A program made the translations under genes and the position numbers. The notes below the pieces were generated by a model. The model was not told the DNA's origin. It saw only the letters and a list, made by a program, of their open reading frames with translations, and ran no database searches. From Azospirillum brasilense (GTDB lineage Bacteria; Pseudomonadota; Alphaproteobacteria; Azospirillales; Azospirillaceae), in assembly GCF_005222205.1 (NCBI RefSeq), contig NZ_CP032345.1, positions 189,001-253,000 of the forward strand: DNA of 64,000 nt, given 5' to 3'. Of the stretch, positions 44,163 through 53,642 are shown piece after piece. Within the stretch, counting starts at the first letter, position 1. Each line of letters begins with the position of its first letter.

Positions 44163-45209
44163 TTACTTCGCGGCGGCCGCGTCGTAGAAGCGGAAGTCGA
44201 ACGCCTCCGCCACCGGGATGGTGCCCTCGGCGGAGCCGATCTCCTTGGCGTAGGCCATCATCTGCTCGACCGCCGGGACCACGCCGTGCGGGTCGGCAAC
44301 GAACTTGGAGCCCGGCGAGCGGAAGGCGGCCTCCAGCGTGGCCGGCTCCATCAGGCCCTTGCCGAGATACTCGTTGGCGACCTTGGCGGAACGGGCCGGG
44401 TCCTTGGCGATCAGATCGACGGCGCGGATGTGCGCCTTGAGCAGGCGGGTCAGCGCCTCGCCATGCTCCTTGGCGACCGCGCCGCGGACCGCGATGACGG
44501 TGCCGGGCTGGTTCGGGAACATCTCCGCGCCGGTGGCGAGCAGACCGACGTTCGGGTCGACCTTCTGGGTCACGGTCACCGTCGGCTCACGGATCGTCGC
44601 GGCGTCGAGGGCGCCGGCCAGCAGGGCCTGCTGGGTCTTCTCGATGCCCATGGAGATGATCTCCAGGTTGGCCGGGTCGGCCTTCAGGACCTTGAACAGC
44701 CAGTGCCGCAGCACCGTGTCCGGGACCGAGCCCGGCGGCTGCGTGCCGATCTTCACCTTGCGGCCGCTGTCGGCAACGAACTTCGCGATGGACTCCGCGG
44801 TGGCCTTGCCGCCCAGCGCCTTGGCGAACTCGCCACGGCTGGCGACGACCATCTCCTCGACCGCCGAGTTGGCGATCACCGACACGTCGGCGCCCTTCGA
44901 GCGGGCGACCAGAACCGGGGCGACGCCGGCGTAGAGCAGGTCGATCTTGCCGGCGGCCATCGCCTGGATGGCGTGCGGGCCGGATTCGAACTTGGTCAGC
45001 TTCAGGTCGATGCCCGCCTCGCGCGCCCAGCCTTCCCCTTCCAGGATGAACAGCGGAGCCGCGGCGAGGATGGGGATGTAGCCGACCTCCAGCTTCACCG
45101 GATCGGCGGCGCGGGCCGCGCCGGGCGTCAGGGCGGTGAAGGACGCGGCGGTCAGGGACGCGACGGCGGCCACAGCCAGCATCGCGGAGCGTCGGGTCAG
45201 GGCGGTCAT
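44163..45209 (-). CDS. Periplasmic binding protein, sulfonate/taurine/nitrate type
   Basis: This 348-residue exported protein has a Tat- or Sec-like signal with RRSAMLAVAA and cleavage near ARAADP, then the NMT1/SsuA-like body (VEVGYIPILAAAPLFI-type opening seen as LEVGYIPILAAAPLFILEGE). I use ATG 45209, which has GAGG nine bases upstream; ATG 45218 is too close to that site. It heads the transporter operon. The position next to cysNC suggests sulfonate or taurine, but nitrate-type ligands cannot be excluded. Confidence 0.9.
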   Translation of the reverse strand: MTALTRRSAMLAVAAVASLTAASFTALTPGAARAADPVKLEVGYIPILAAAPLFILEGEGWAREAGIDLKLTKFESGPHAIQAMAAGKIDLLYAGVAPVLVARSKGADVSVIANSAVEEMVVASRGEFAKALGGKATAESIAKFVADSGRKVKIGTQPPGSVPDTVLRHWLFKVLKADPANLEIISMGIEKTQQALLAGALDAATIREPTVTVTQKVDPNVGLLATGAEMFPNQPGTVIAVRGAVAKEHGEALTRLLKAHIRAVDLIAKDPARSAKVANEYLGKGLMEPATLEAAFRSPGSKFVADPHGVVPAVEQMMAYAKEIGSAEGTIPVAEAFDFRFYDAAAAK

Positions 45210-45269
45210 GGAATCCATCCTCGCAGGAAATTGCCCGCCTATTTAGCACATCTCCTATCGGAAGGAAGA

Positions 45270-45336
45270 GCGAATTGAACATTCGCGAATGATGAAATGC
45301 TGGATTTCACATAATACGCTTTGAAATGTGAAATCC
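45270..45336. promoter_or_regulatory. Operator-like inverted repeats upstream of the ABC transporter
   Basis: An 11-bp perfect inverted repeat (GGATTTCACAT at 45302-45312, ATGTGAAATCC at 45326-45336) and a second dyad (GCGAAT at 45270, ATTCGC at 45281, followed by GAAT) lie upstream of the binding protein gene. The GTGAAATC core recurs between cysH and the siroheme gene. Confidence 0.55.
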
Positions 45337-45349
45337 GAACCACCATAGG

Positions 45350-45387
45350 AAAAAGCCCCTTCGCGGTGGCGCGAAGGGGCTTTTTTT
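45350..45387. terminator. Strong terminator after cysNC
   Basis: A 16-bp perfect stem (AAAAAGCCCCTTCGCG at 45350, complement at 45370) with loop GTGG is flanked by A and T runs. It ends the leftward cysH-cysD-cysNC operon. Confidence 0.9.
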
Positions 45388-45409
45388 CCGGAACGGACGG
45401 GCGAAGCCG

Positions 45410-47284
45410 TTACACCCGGTCGCGCTTCAGGGCGTTCCGACCGAAAGCGCCGTCCACATAGTCGAGCAGTTCGCCGAGCGCCTCCACCGGGGTGACCGTG
45501 CCGGTGTCGATGGTCAGCTCCGCCGCCTCCGGGGCCTCATAGGGGGCGGAGACGCCGGTGAATTCCGGGATCTCCCCGGCGCGCGCCCGGCGGTAGAGGC
45601 CCTTGGGGTCGCGCGATTCGCAGGTGGCGAGATCGGCGGCCACATAGACCTCGTGGAAGCGTTCGCCGCCGATGGCCCGCGCCCGCGCCCGGTCGGCCTG
45701 AAGCGGCGAGATCAGCGAGGCGATGACCAGCACGCCCGCGTCGGCGAACAGCTTGGCCGTCTCGGCGACGCGGCGGATGTTCTCCGCCCGGTCCTCCGCC
45801 GAGAAGCCCAGCCCGGCGTTCAGCCCGTTGCGGACATTGTCGCCGTCCAGCACGAAGACCTGCCAGCCGCGGTCGAACAAGGCCCGCTCCAGCGCCATGG
45901 CCAGCGTGGACTTGCCGGCCCCGGACAGGCCGGTCAGCCAGAGGATGCCGCCCTTGTGGCCGTTGGCGGCGTTGCGCTCGTCCGCGGTGACGGCGTGCGA
46001 CACCTCGGTGGTGTTGGTCGAAGCGGCGGGCCCCTCGTCCACCTCGACGACGATGCAGCCGCCGACCACGTCGTGGCCGTCGATCAGCACGCCGCGCCCG
46101 GTGCGCGACAGCGCCGAGGCGAGGTCGACGGCGATCGGGGAACGGGAGCGCAGGACGACCTCGGCCACCTCGTTGCGGTGGACGGCCTTGGCCGGGGTGC
46201 TCGACAGATCCTCGATGTCGATGACGGCGGTGATGCTCTCCACCGTCACGCGGTGCTCGCCCGTCGTGATCTTCAGCGTGTAGGTCTTGCCGACCGCCAG
46301 CGGCTCCGAGGTCAGCCAGAAGGCGCGGACGCCCAGCCGGTGGGTGACGTGCGGCGCCCCCTCCTCGTGATGGGCGATGTGGCCGCGCTCGGCGAAGATG
46401 CGCTTGTCGAGCGTGATGCCGATGCTCTGCCCGGCCTGGGCGGCGACGATGGGCTGGCTGTGGTTCCACCCTTCGATGCTGACCACCGTGGCGGTGGCGC
46501 CGGTCGGCGAGAAGCGCAGCGTGTCGCCGACGCGCAGGCGCCCGCTCTCGATGCGGCCCGCCAGGATGCGGCGGTCGTCGGGCTTGTAGACGTCCTGCAG
46601 CGGGAAGCGCAGCGGCAGTTCGGTCGGCGCCTGCTGCGGGCGGAAGGCGTCGAGCGCCTCGACCACGGTCGGTCCCTCGTACCAGGGCGCCTTGTCGGAG
46701 CGGGTGACGATGTTGTCGCCGTGGCGCGCCGCGATCGGGATCACCGTGGAGGTGTGCAGGCCGAGTTCCGCCAGATAGGCGCGGATCTCCTGAGACACCG
46801 CCTCGAACCGGTACTGGTCGAAGTCGACGCGATCCATCTTGTTGACGGCGACAGCCACCTGGCGCACGCCCAGCAGATGCAGCAGGAAGGCGTGGCGCCG
46901 CGACTGCTCCAAGGCACCCTCGGCGGCGTCGATCACCAGCAGGGCGGCGTCGGCCTGCGAGGCGCCGGTCACCATGTTCTTCAGGAACTCGGTGTGGCCC
47001 GGCGCGTCGATGATGACGTAGGGGCGCTGCTCCGTCTTGAAGTGGATCTGCGTGGTGTCGATGGTGATGCCCTGGTCGCGCTCGGCCTGGAGCGCGTCCA
47101 TCACGAAGGCCCATTCGAAGGGCATGCCGCGCTTGCGGCTCATCTCGTGGACCTGCTCCACCTTGCCGTCGGGCAGGCTGCCGGTGTCGTTCAGTAGGCG
47201 CCCGATCAGCGTCGACTTGCCGTGGTCGACATGGCCGACGATGACGATGCGGAGCTGGCCGTTCAGTTCGTTCCGGATGTCCAT
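45410..47284 (-). CDS. cysNC: CysN-CysC fusion: sulfate adenylyltransferase GTPase subunit plus APS kinase
   Basis: This 624-residue fusion has an EF-Tu-like GTPase (GHVDHGKST near residue 17, [13 protein letters not shown]), beta-barrel domains and then an APS kinase domain starting near residue 440 with P-loop GLSGAGKST. The first part activates CysD to make APS from ATP and sulfate; the second phosphorylates APS to PAPS. The fusion is the NodQ type. It lies 18 bp after cysD and ends in a strong terminator. Confidence 0.96.
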   Translation of the reverse strand: MDIRNELNGQLRIVIVGHVDHGKSTLIGRLLNDTGSLPDGKVEQVHEMSRKRGMPFEWAFVMDALQAERDQGITIDTTQIHFKTEQRPYVIIDAPGHTEFLKNMVTGASQADAALLVIDAAEGALEQSRRHAFLLHLLGVRQVAVAVNKMDRVDFDQYRFEAVSQEIRAYLAELGLHTSTVIPIAARHGDNIVTRSDKAPWYEGPTVVEALDAFRPQQAPTELPLRFPLQDVYKPDDRRILAGRIESGRLRVGDTLRFSPTGATATVVSIEGWNHSQPIVAAQAGQSIGITLDKRIFAERGHIAHHEEGAPHVTHRLGVRAFWLTSEPLAVGKTYTLKITTGEHRVTVESITAVIDIEDLSSTPAKAVHRNEVAEVVLRSRSPIAVDLASALSRTGRGVLIDGHDVVGGCIVVEVDEGPAASTNTTEVSHAVTADERNAANGHKGGILWLTGLSGAGKSTLAMALERALFDRGWQVFVLDGDNVRNGLNAGLGFSAEDRAENIRRVAETAKLFADAGVLVIASLISPLQADRARARAIGGERFHEVYVAADLATCESRDPKGLYRRARAGEIPEFTGVSAPYEAPEAAELTIDTGTVTPVEALGELLDYVDGAFGRNALKRDRV

Positions 47285-47302
47285 GGTCCCAATCCCCGCT
47301 TC

Positions 47303-48100
47303 TTACATGTAGCCCGAGCTGCGCAGGCGCTCGAAGCTGTCCTCGGCCTCGTTGTCCATGGCGCGGCCGGCGCGCTCCGGAATGCGGGTCACGACTAGTT
47401 CGGCGATGATCTCGTCGATGGTGCCGGCGGTGCTGTCCACCGGGAAGGTGATGTTCTTCTCACCCAGCGAGCGGTAGCGCTTGCCGTCCTTGGCGAAGTA
47501 CAGCGGGACGATGGGAATCCCCTCGCGCTTGGAATAGCGCCAGATGTCCAGCTCGGTCCAATGCAGCAGCGGGTGGATGCGGACGTGGGTGCCTTCGTCG
47601 AAGCGGGTCTTGTAATGGTCCCAGAACTCCGCCGGCTGGTCCTTCACGTCCCAGTCGCCTTCCAGCGAACGGGGAGAGAAGACGCGCTCCTTGGCGCGGG
47701 TCGCCTGCTCGTCGCGGCGGATGCCGACCATGATTCCCTGGTACTTGCCGTTGCGGAGCAGGTTCTTCAGCCCCTCCGTCTTGCGGGCGGCGGCGCGGGT
47801 CAGCGGCGGCAGGGTCTGGTCCATGTCCGCTTCCGGCGGGCACTGCTCCACCCGCAGGTCGAGGTCCCACTCGCCGGCGATGCGGTCGCGGAAGTCGTAG
47901 ACCTCCTGCAGCTCCATCGCGGTGTCGAGCTGGACGACCGGGAACGGCACGCGCCCGAAGAACGCCTTGCGGCAGAGCCAGAGCAGGACGTTGCTGTCCT
48001 TTCCGATCGACCACAGCAGAGCCAGCTTGTCGATGCGGTTGTAGGCCTCGCGGAGGATGTAGATGCTCTGGCTCTCAAGGTAATCGAGATCGGCGGTCAT
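47303..48100 (-). CDS. cysD: Sulfate adenylyltransferase subunit 2
   Basis: This 265-residue protein is the catalytic PP-loop subunit of ATP sulfurylase. The ATP-binding [19 protein letters not shown] motif, [12 protein letters not shown] and [18 protein letters not shown] are all present. The start is ATG 48100, which overlaps the cysH stop in an ATGA arrangement (48097-48100), so the genes are coupled. The longer in-frame version from 48139 has no support. Confidence 0.96.
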   Translation of the reverse strand: MTADLDYLESQSIYILREAYNRIDKLALLWSIGKDSNVLLWLCRKAFFGRVPFPVVQLDTAMELQEVYDFRDRIAGEWDLDLRVEQCPPEADMDQTLPPLTRAAARKTEGLKNLLRNGKYQGIMVGIRRDEQATRAKERVFSPRSLEGDWDVKDQPAEFWDHYKTRFDEGTHVRIHPLLHWTELDIWRYSKREGIPIVPLYFAKDGKRYRSLGEKNITFPVDSTAGTIDEIIAELVVTRIPERAGRAMDNEAEDSFERLRSSGYM

Positions 48101-48831
48101 TGTGCGGTTCCGGTCTTCTTGAAGGTGTGAATGCCGCATTCGGTCTTGGCGGTTCCGGCCCAGCGGCCCGACCGCGGGTCAGCACCGGGAGCGACGCGCT
48201 CGGTGCAGGTGAAACAGCCGATGGACAGGAAGCCGTCGGCCTCAAGCGGGTGGCGCGGCAGGTTGCGCCGCGCGAATTCCTGCTCGATCCGCTCGCGGTC
48301 CCAGTGGGCGAGCGGGTTGATCTTGATGCGGCCCGTGCCCTCCTCCGCCTCGAACAGGGGAAGGGCGGCGCGTGTGGAGGCCTGGAAGCGCTTGCGCCCG
48401 GTCACCCAGGCGTCGAAACCCTCCAGGGCACGGTCCAGCGGCACCGTCTTGCGCAGATGGCAACAGGCGTCATGCGAGCGGGTGAACAGAAGGCCGTCGG
48501 GGTCCCCCGCCGCCAGATCCGCGTCGGTCGGGCCGATCGTGCGCACACCGGTCAGGCCGAGCGCGGACACCAGCTTGTCGCGGTAGCGCAGCGTTTCCCC
48601 GAACAACTTCCCCGTGTCGACGAAGAGAACCGGAAAGGACGGATCGGCCTCCGCCGCCAAGGCGAGCAGCACCGCCGATTCCGTTCCGAAGGACGAAACC
48701 ACGGCGACGCGGCCATCGAATTCATCACGCAGAAGGGCGTTCAGAAGAACCGCCCCGTCCAGCCGTCCGTAACGTTCGGTCAGATCGGCCACGCGGTCGA
48801 TTTTCACAGCCTGAGCATGTCCATCAAGCAT
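48097..48831 (-). CDS. cysH: Adenylylsulfate reductase, iron-sulfur (assimilatory) type
   Basis: This 244-residue thioredoxin-dependent reductase makes sulfite. The cysteine pairs Cys123-Cys124 (DACCHLRK) and Cys206/Cys209 (GCFTC) that bind the 4Fe-4S cluster are present, with the catalytic cysteine in ECGIH near the C-terminus. This pattern marks the APS-using form, as in plants and many alphaproteobacteria, and not the PAPS form. That is notable because the neighbouring fusion carries an APS kinase. It heads the leftward operon. Confidence 0.94.
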   Translation of the reverse strand: MLDGHAQAVKIDRVADLTERYGRLDGAVLLNALLRDEFDGRVAVVSSFGTESAVLLALAAEADPSFPVLFVDTGKLFGETLRYRDKLVSALGLTGVRTIGPTDADLAAGDPDGLLFTRSHDACCHLRKTVPLDRALEGFDAWVTGRKRFQASTRAALPLFEAEEGTGRIKINPLAHWDRERIEQEFARRNLPRHPLEADGFLSIGCFTCTERVAPGADPRSGRWAGTAKTECGIHTFKKTGTAQ

Positions 48832-49031
48832 GGCCTATTTGCCTACTCACGAAGTGGAGTATTTGTTCTGAATTGCACATTAACACCAGTTTCACGGCGT
48901 TGCAATGCATATACATTGTCTACTTGTATTATAGGTTTAAGCGAGTTTGTGAAATCTGTTGATTGCACCCCGTCATCGCGCTTAAATGCCCCCATGATGT
49001 CTTTTCACGATAGCTTTGCTGTGCATTTCGG
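48832..49031. promoter_or_regulatory. AT-rich divergent control region of the sulfur genes
   Basis: This 200-bp region separates the two sulfur operons and is clearly AT-richer than the genes. It has a TATAAT -10 box on the minus strand (48928-48933), a CAATG/CATTG dyad (48903-48918), and GTGAAATC at 48949, the same octamer found in the inverted repeat before the ABC transporter. A LysR-type sulfur regulator would fit. Confidence 0.5.
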
Positions 49032-49598
49032 GTGGCGGCGGTGATCCCGGTCGCGCTCGATCCGGCGCATGTGCGGATCGCGCTGGTCGGCCAGGGGCCG
49101 CTGGCGAAGCGCCGTCTCGCGCAGTTGCTGGACGGCGGCGCGGCACCGGCGGTCTATTCACCGGAACCGGATGCGGAATTGATCGCCCTCGCGGGAGCGG
49201 CCCTGCGCCGCGCCCTGCCCTCGCCCGCCGACCTGGAGGGCGTGCAGGTGCTGTTCGTCGTCGGCATCGACGAACCCACCGCGGAGTCGCTGGCCCGTCA
49301 GGCACGCGACCGCAGCATCCTGGTCAATGTCGAGGATGTGATTCCGCTCTGTGATTTCCACGCGCCGTCTGTGATACGTCGCGGCGACCTTCTCATGACC
49401 GTCTCCACCGGGGGCAAAAGCCCGGCGCTGGCCCAGGTGCTCCGCGAACGGCTGGAAACGCTGTTCCCCGCCGTCTGGGCGGACCGGCTGGCGGAACTCG
49501 CCGCGCTCCGCGACCGCCTGCGCGCCATGGGCGCCAAGGGACCCGAGGTGCTGCGCGCCTGCCGGGATCTGATCGCCGCCAAAGGATGGCTGCCATGA
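49032..49598 (+). CDS. Siroheme synthase N-terminal domain (precorrin-2 dehydrogenase/ferrochelatase)
   Basis: This 188-residue protein corresponds to the CysG N-terminal module: Rossmann strand RIALVGQGPLAKRRLAQLLD, then FVVGIDEPTAESLA, DVIPLCDFHAPSVIRRGDLL and MTVSTGGKSPALAQVLRERL. It oxidises precorrin-2 and inserts iron to give siroheme, the CysI cofactor. GTG starts at 49032 or 49041 are both possible. It overlaps the next gene by four bases (ATGA). Confidence 0.92.
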   Translation: MAAVIPVALDPAHVRIALVGQGPLAKRRLAQLLDGGAAPAVYSPEPDAELIALAGAALRRALPSPADLEGVQVLFVVGIDEPTAESLARQARDRSILVNVEDVIPLCDFHAPSVIRRGDLLMTVSTGGKSPALAQVLRERLETLFPAVWADRLAELAALRDRLRAMGAKGPEVLRACRDLIAAKGWLP

Positions 49599-50419
49599 TC
49601 GCATCGTCTCTTCTGTCGCGCCTGCCCACCTTCGAACCGGGCAGCGTCTGGCTGGCCGGAGCCGGCCCCGGCGATCCGGGCCTGCTGACCCTGCTGGCCG
49701 CCAAGGCGCTGGGCGAGGCCGACGCCATCGTCCACGACGCGCTGGTCGGCGGCGGCATCCTGGAGGCCGCCAACCCCGACGCCCTTCTGGTGGACATGGG
49801 CAAGCGGGCCGGCCATCCCTCCCCCAAGCAGGAGGCGATCAACGCCCGGCTGGTGGAGCTGGCGCGCGAAGGCCGGCGGGTGCTGCGGCTGAAGGGCGGC
49901 GATCCCTTCGTCTTCGGGCGTGGCGGCGAGGAGTGCCTGGCGCTGGCCGAGGCCGAGATCCCCTTCCGCGTGGTGCCCGGCGTCACCGCCGGGATCGGCG
50001 GGCTGGCCTACGCCGGCATCCCGGTGACCCATCGCGGCTTCGGCACCACCGCGACCTTCGTCACCGGCCACGACAAGGCCGGCGGTCTGCCCGCCGACCT
50101 GGACTGGGACGTCCTGGCGCGGATGCCCGGCGCGTTGGTGTTCTATATGGCGCTGGGCACCATTGGGACCATCGCCGAGCGGCTCGAAGCCGCCGGCAAG
50201 CCGCCGATGACCCCGGTCGCCATCGTGTCGAGCGCCAGCACCGAGGCGCAGAGCGTCATCGAGACCAATCTTGCCCATTGCGCGCGGGACGTCGTGCGGC
50301 TACAGGCCAAGCGCCCCGCGATCGTCGTGGTCGGCGAGGTCGTGCGGCTGCGTGCCCTGATCGGCGCGTGGCAGCAGACCACCGGCCAGAACCCGTTTCC
50401 CACCGCCGTGTCGGCGTGA
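49595..50419 (+). CDS. cobA: Uroporphyrinogen-III C-methyltransferase (SUMT)
   Basis: This 274-residue SAM enzyme makes precorrin-2 for siroheme. The family motifs VWLAGAGPGDPGLLTLLAAK, LRLKGGDPFVFGRGGEE and VVPGVTAGIGGLAYAGIPVT are complete. I use ATG 49595, which overlaps the previous stop (ATGA) and has AAAGGA eight bases upstream; ATG 49586 would overlap that site. It can also feed cobalamin synthesis. It is part of the operon running to the DUF934 gene. Confidence 0.95.
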   Translation: MIASSLLSRLPTFEPGSVWLAGAGPGDPGLLTLLAAKALGEADAIVHDALVGGGILEAANPDALLVDMGKRAGHPSPKQEAINARLVELAREGRRVLRLKGGDPFVFGRGGEECLALAEAEIPFRVVPGVTAGIGGLAYAGIPVTHRGFGTTATFVTGHDKAGGLPADLDWDVLARMPGALVFYMALGTIGTIAERLEAAGKPPMTPVAIVSSASTEAQSVIETNLAHCARDVVRLQAKRPAIVVVGEVVRLRALIGAWQQTTGQNPFPTAVSA

Positions 50420-50443
50420 GCGTTCGTGTTAGGAGTTGAAGGC

Positions 50444-50779
50444 ATGGCGTTGAGTGATAAGTCCAGGAACGAGGCGGTGCTGAAGGCCATCACCGCGAAC
50501 CGCCTGCGCGACGGCGAGGTGATCTTCCTCGCCCCCGGCCCCGACCTTGGCTGGGTGGAGCGTCTCGACGCCGCCGCCCTGTTCGAGGACGCGGCCGCCG
50601 CTGACACCGCCCTGGCCGCCGCCAAGGCGCAGGCGGAGGGCGAGCAGTTCGCCGTGGACGTCTACGCCTTCGACCTGCGAGTCACCGATGGGCAGCGGGT
50701 GCCGGTCAAGACGCGGGAGCGCATCCGGGCGCTCGGCCCCACCGTCCGCATCGATCTCGGCAAGCAGGCTGCGGCCTGA
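50444..50779 (+). CDS. DUF2849 protein of the sulfite reductase operon
   Basis: This 111-residue soluble protein (MALSDKSRNEAVLKAITANR) carries the DUF2849 pattern, including TANRLRDGEVIFL and AVDVYAFDLRVTDG. The family is nearly always found just before cysI in alphaproteobacteria, as here, with cysI 35 bp downstream. Its role is unknown, perhaps in maturation or electron supply. The start is ATG 50444 with AGGAG eight bases upstream. Confidence 0.88.
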   Translation: MALSDKSRNEAVLKAITANRLRDGEVIFLAPGPDLGWVERLDAAALFEDAAAADTALAAAKAQAEGEQFAVDVYAFDLRVTDGQRVPVKTRERIRALGPTVRIDLGKQAAA

Positions 50780-50814
50780 ACCGGGCGGCCAACATTCTGA
50801 ATAGGGCGAGTTCC

Positions 50815-52503
50815 ATGAACCACATCGCGCCCGGCCGCAACGCCGGGGTCTACAGCTACGACGACATCGACCGCCGCTTCGTCGCGGAGCGCGTGGAGCA
50901 GTTCCGCGCCCAGGTCGAGCGCCGCCTGTCCGGCGAGCTGACGGAGGACGAGTTCAAGCCCCTGCGGCTGATGAACGGCCTGTACCTCCAGCTCCACGCC
51001 TACATGCTGCGCATCGCCGTTCCCTATGGCGTCCTGACCGCGCGGCAGCTCCGCAAGCTGGCCGAGATCGGGCGGAAGTACGACAAGGGCTACGGCCACT
51101 TCACCACCCGCCAGAATCTGCAGTTCAACTGGATCAAGCTGGAAGACACCCCGGCGATCCTGCACGAGCTGGCCGAGGTGGACATGCACGCGCTGCAGAC
51201 CAGCGGCAACTGCGTGCGCAACGTCACCACCGACCAGTTCGTGGGCGCCGCGCGTGACGAGGTGGTGGACGGGCGCGTCTACGCCGAGATCCTGCGGCAG
51301 TGGACGACCCTGCACCCCGAATTCACCTTCCTGCCGCGCAAGTTCAAGATCGCCATCATGGGGTCGGACGCCGACCGCGCGGCCATCCGCGTCCATGACG
51401 TCGGCGTCTTCGCCAAGCGCAACGAGCGGGGCGAGGTCGGCTTCACCTTCTACGTCGGCGGCGGCCTCGGCCGCTCGCCCTTCATCGGCAAGCTGATCCG
51501 CGACTGGGTGCCGGAGGAGGACTTCGTCGCCTATCTCGAAGCCATCCTGCGCGTCTACAACCAGTATGGCAGGCGCGACAACATCTACAAGGCGCGCATC
51601 AAGATCCTCGTCCACGAGCTGGGCCAGGAAAAGTTCACCCAGGAGGTGGAGGAGGAGTTCGCCCGCCTGCGCGGCCCGAAATACCGCCTCGCCCCGGAGG
51701 TCGTCGACGAGATCCGCCGCCGCTTCGGCGGCCCGGCCTTCGAGACGCTGACCGACGAGCCGGAGTCCTTCCAGGCCGCCAAGGCCGCGAACCCGGACTT
51801 CGCGCGCTGGGTGGCGGTCAACGTGCTGGCCCACAAGGTCCCCGGCTACGCCGCCGCCACCATCTCCCTGAAGCCCGCCGGGGGCATCCCCGGCGACGCC
51901 ACGTCGGAGCAGATGGAGCTGATCGCCGATCTGGCCGACGCGCACAGCTTCGGCGAACTCCGCGTCAGCCACGCCCAGAACCTCGTCCTAGCCCATGTCC
52001 GGCAGGACGAACTGTTCACCCTGTGGACGGCGCTGGAGGCCAACGGGCTGGGCACGCCGAACGCCGGGCTGATCGGCGACATCATCGCCTGCCCCGGCCT
52101 CGACTACTGCGCGCTGGCCAACGCCCGCTCGATCCCGCTGGCCCAGGCCATCTCGGCCCGCTTCGCCGATCCGGCGCGGCAGCAGACCATCGGCGAGCTG
52201 GGCATCAAGATCAGCGGCTGCATCAACGCCTGCGGCCACCACCATGTCGGCGCCATCGGCATCCTGGGCGTGGATAAGAAGGGCGAGGAGTTCTATCAGA
52301 TCACCGTCGGCGGCGACCCGACCCTGACCACGGCGATCGGCGACATCCTCGGCCCGGCGGTGACCGCCGACGAGACGGTGGACGCCATCGAGGCCATCGT
52401 CGAGGTCTATCTGTCCAACCGGCACGACGGGGAACGCTTCATCGACACGCTGAAGCGCGTCGGCCACGGCCCGTTCAAGGAGAGAGTCTATGCCGCTCAT
52501 TAA
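50815..52503 (+). CDS. cysI: Sulfite reductase hemoprotein (nitrite/sulfite reductase family)
   Basis: This 562-residue enzyme reduces sulfite to sulfide with six electrons. The four cysteines that hold the 4Fe-4S cluster and siroheme are present: Cys426 and Cys432 (CPGLDYC), Cys469 and Cys473 (GCINACGHH). HFTTRQNLQFNWIKLED is the siroheme-contact region. The flavoprotein CysJ is absent from the operon, so ferredoxin or another donor is likely. The DUF934 gene overlaps its end. Confidence 0.95.
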   Translation: MNHIAPGRNAGVYSYDDIDRRFVAERVEQFRAQVERRLSGELTEDEFKPLRLMNGLYLQLHAYMLRIAVPYGVLTARQLRKLAEIGRKYDKGYGHFTTRQNLQFNWIKLEDTPAILHELAEVDMHALQTSGNCVRNVTTDQFVGAARDEVVDGRVYAEILRQWTTLHPEFTFLPRKFKIAIMGSDADRAAIRVHDVGVFAKRNERGEVGFTFYVGGGLGRSPFIGKLIRDWVPEEDFVAYLEAILRVYNQYGRRDNIYKARIKILVHELGQEKFTQEVEEEFARLRGPKYRLAPEVVDEIRRRFGGPAFETLTDEPESFQAAKAANPDFARWVAVNVLAHKVPGYAAATISLKPAGGIPGDATSEQMELIADLADAHSFGELRVSHAQNLVLAHVRQDELFTLWTALEANGLGTPNAGLIGDIIACPGLDYCALANARSIPLAQAISARFADPARQQTIGELGIKISGCINACGHHHVGAIGILGVDKKGEEFYQITVGGDPTLTTAIGDILGPAVTADETVDAIEAIVEVYLSNRHDGERFIDTLKRVGHGPFKERVYAAH

Positions 52504-52987
52504 GGACGGCCGCATCGTCGAGGACGAGTGGGTCGCGGTCGCCGACGGCGAGCCGGTTCCCGCCGATCGCCCCGCCATCGTCACCTTCGAGCGCTGGCAG
52601 GCGGAGCGGGCGAGCTTCGACGGCCGCAACGCGGCACTGGGCGTCCGGGTCAAGAGCGGCACCCTGGCCCCGGCCATCGCGCCGGATCTGGACCGCTTCG
52701 CTCTGGTGGCGATCGAGTTCCCCAAGTTCCGCGACGGCCGCGGCTTCTCCACCGCGCGCGAGCTGCGGGAGCGCTATGGGTATGTGGGTGAGATCCGCGC
52801 GGTCGGGCACGTCATCCCCGACCAGTACCGCTTCCTCCTGCGCACCGGCTTCACCTCCGCCGAGGCGCCGGAGAACACCAACCCGGAGAGCTGGGCCCAC
52901 GCCCTGACGGAGATCACCGTCGCCTTCCAGCCGTCGCTGGACGACCCGCAGCCGCTGTCCCTGCTGCGCCGCCGCCTGGAGTCCTGA
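52490..52987 (+). CDS. DUF934 protein of the sulfite reductase operon
   Basis: This 165-residue protein shows the DUF934 signature FPKFRDGRGFSTARELRERY and IRAVGHVIPDQYRFLLRTGF. The family accompanies cysI in Proteobacteria and is thought to help sulfite reduction, but its reaction is unknown. It overlaps the cysI end by 14 bp and is the last gene of the operon. The start is ATG 52490 after AAGGAGAG. Confidence 0.92.
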   Translation: MPLIKDGRIVEDEWVAVADGEPVPADRPAIVTFERWQAERASFDGRNAALGVRVKSGTLAPAIAPDLDRFALVAIEFPKFRDGRGFSTARELRERYGYVGEIRAVGHVIPDQYRFLLRTGFTSAEAPENTNPESWAHALTEITVAFQPSLDDPQPLSLLRRRLES

Positions 52988-53041
52988 CCCCTCGCCGCAC
53001 CGCGCCCGCTTCCACATGCTGGGGAGCGGGCGCCGTCCGGC

Positions 53042-53380
53042 TCACACCCCGCCGAACATCCAGAACAGGCTTGCCGCCGCCGCTGCGGCGACCGCCGCCA
53101 GCACACCGCCCGCGGTGCGCCGCAACCGGGCCTCGCGCCGCTCGACCTCCTGGCGCTTTTTCAGCAGATACTGCTGTTCGGGTCCGAGGAAGGCACCCGA
53201 ATCACCGTCCAGGGAGAGGGCGCGCTTCGCCACGCCCCGGCCGCGCGTCACGGGAGCCGTCCGGACCGGCGGCCGCGCCGCCCGCCCCTCCAGGACTGTC
53301 GATTCGCCCGCCAGCGGGCGCCCCGACCCCGGACGACCCCGGCCCGCTTTCCTGGATGCCTTGCGTCTTTTGCTCGCCAT
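53042..53380 (-). CDS. Small basic protein with C-terminal membrane anchor
   Basis: This 112-residue protein begins MASKRRKASRKAGRGRPGSG, is strongly basic and disordered in its first half, has a short helical stretch (EQQYLLKKRQEVERREARLR) and ends in one membrane segment. The start is ATG 53380 with GAGGTGAG upstream. It converges with the DUF934 gene. I do not recognise a family; a tail-anchored DNA- or RNA-binding role would be a guess. Confidence 0.65.
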   Translation of the reverse strand: MASKRRKASRKAGRGRPGSGRPLAGESTVLEGRAARPPVRTAPVTRGRGVAKRALSLDGDSGAFLGPEQQYLLKKRQEVERREARLRRTAGGVLAAVAAAAAASLFWMFGGV

Positions 53381-53642
53381 GCTTCTCACCTCACCGTCGG
53401 CCGGCGAAGCATAGCGGCCCCGCCTGGCTTATCCACCCCTTGATGACGGCGGGCCAGCAAGGTCACACCGCGTTTCCCCACCTTCGTCGAATCATTTGGC
53501 AATTGAGGGGAATTCGCGCAAATCGCGTTTCAGTTCCCGAAAAAGCGGGTGGGAGACTGGAAAAAATCCCCACAACACCGCCCACACAGGCCGACGGAAT
53601 CCGTACTATGCGGCATCGCGCCGATGCAGCCAGGATTTCCGC

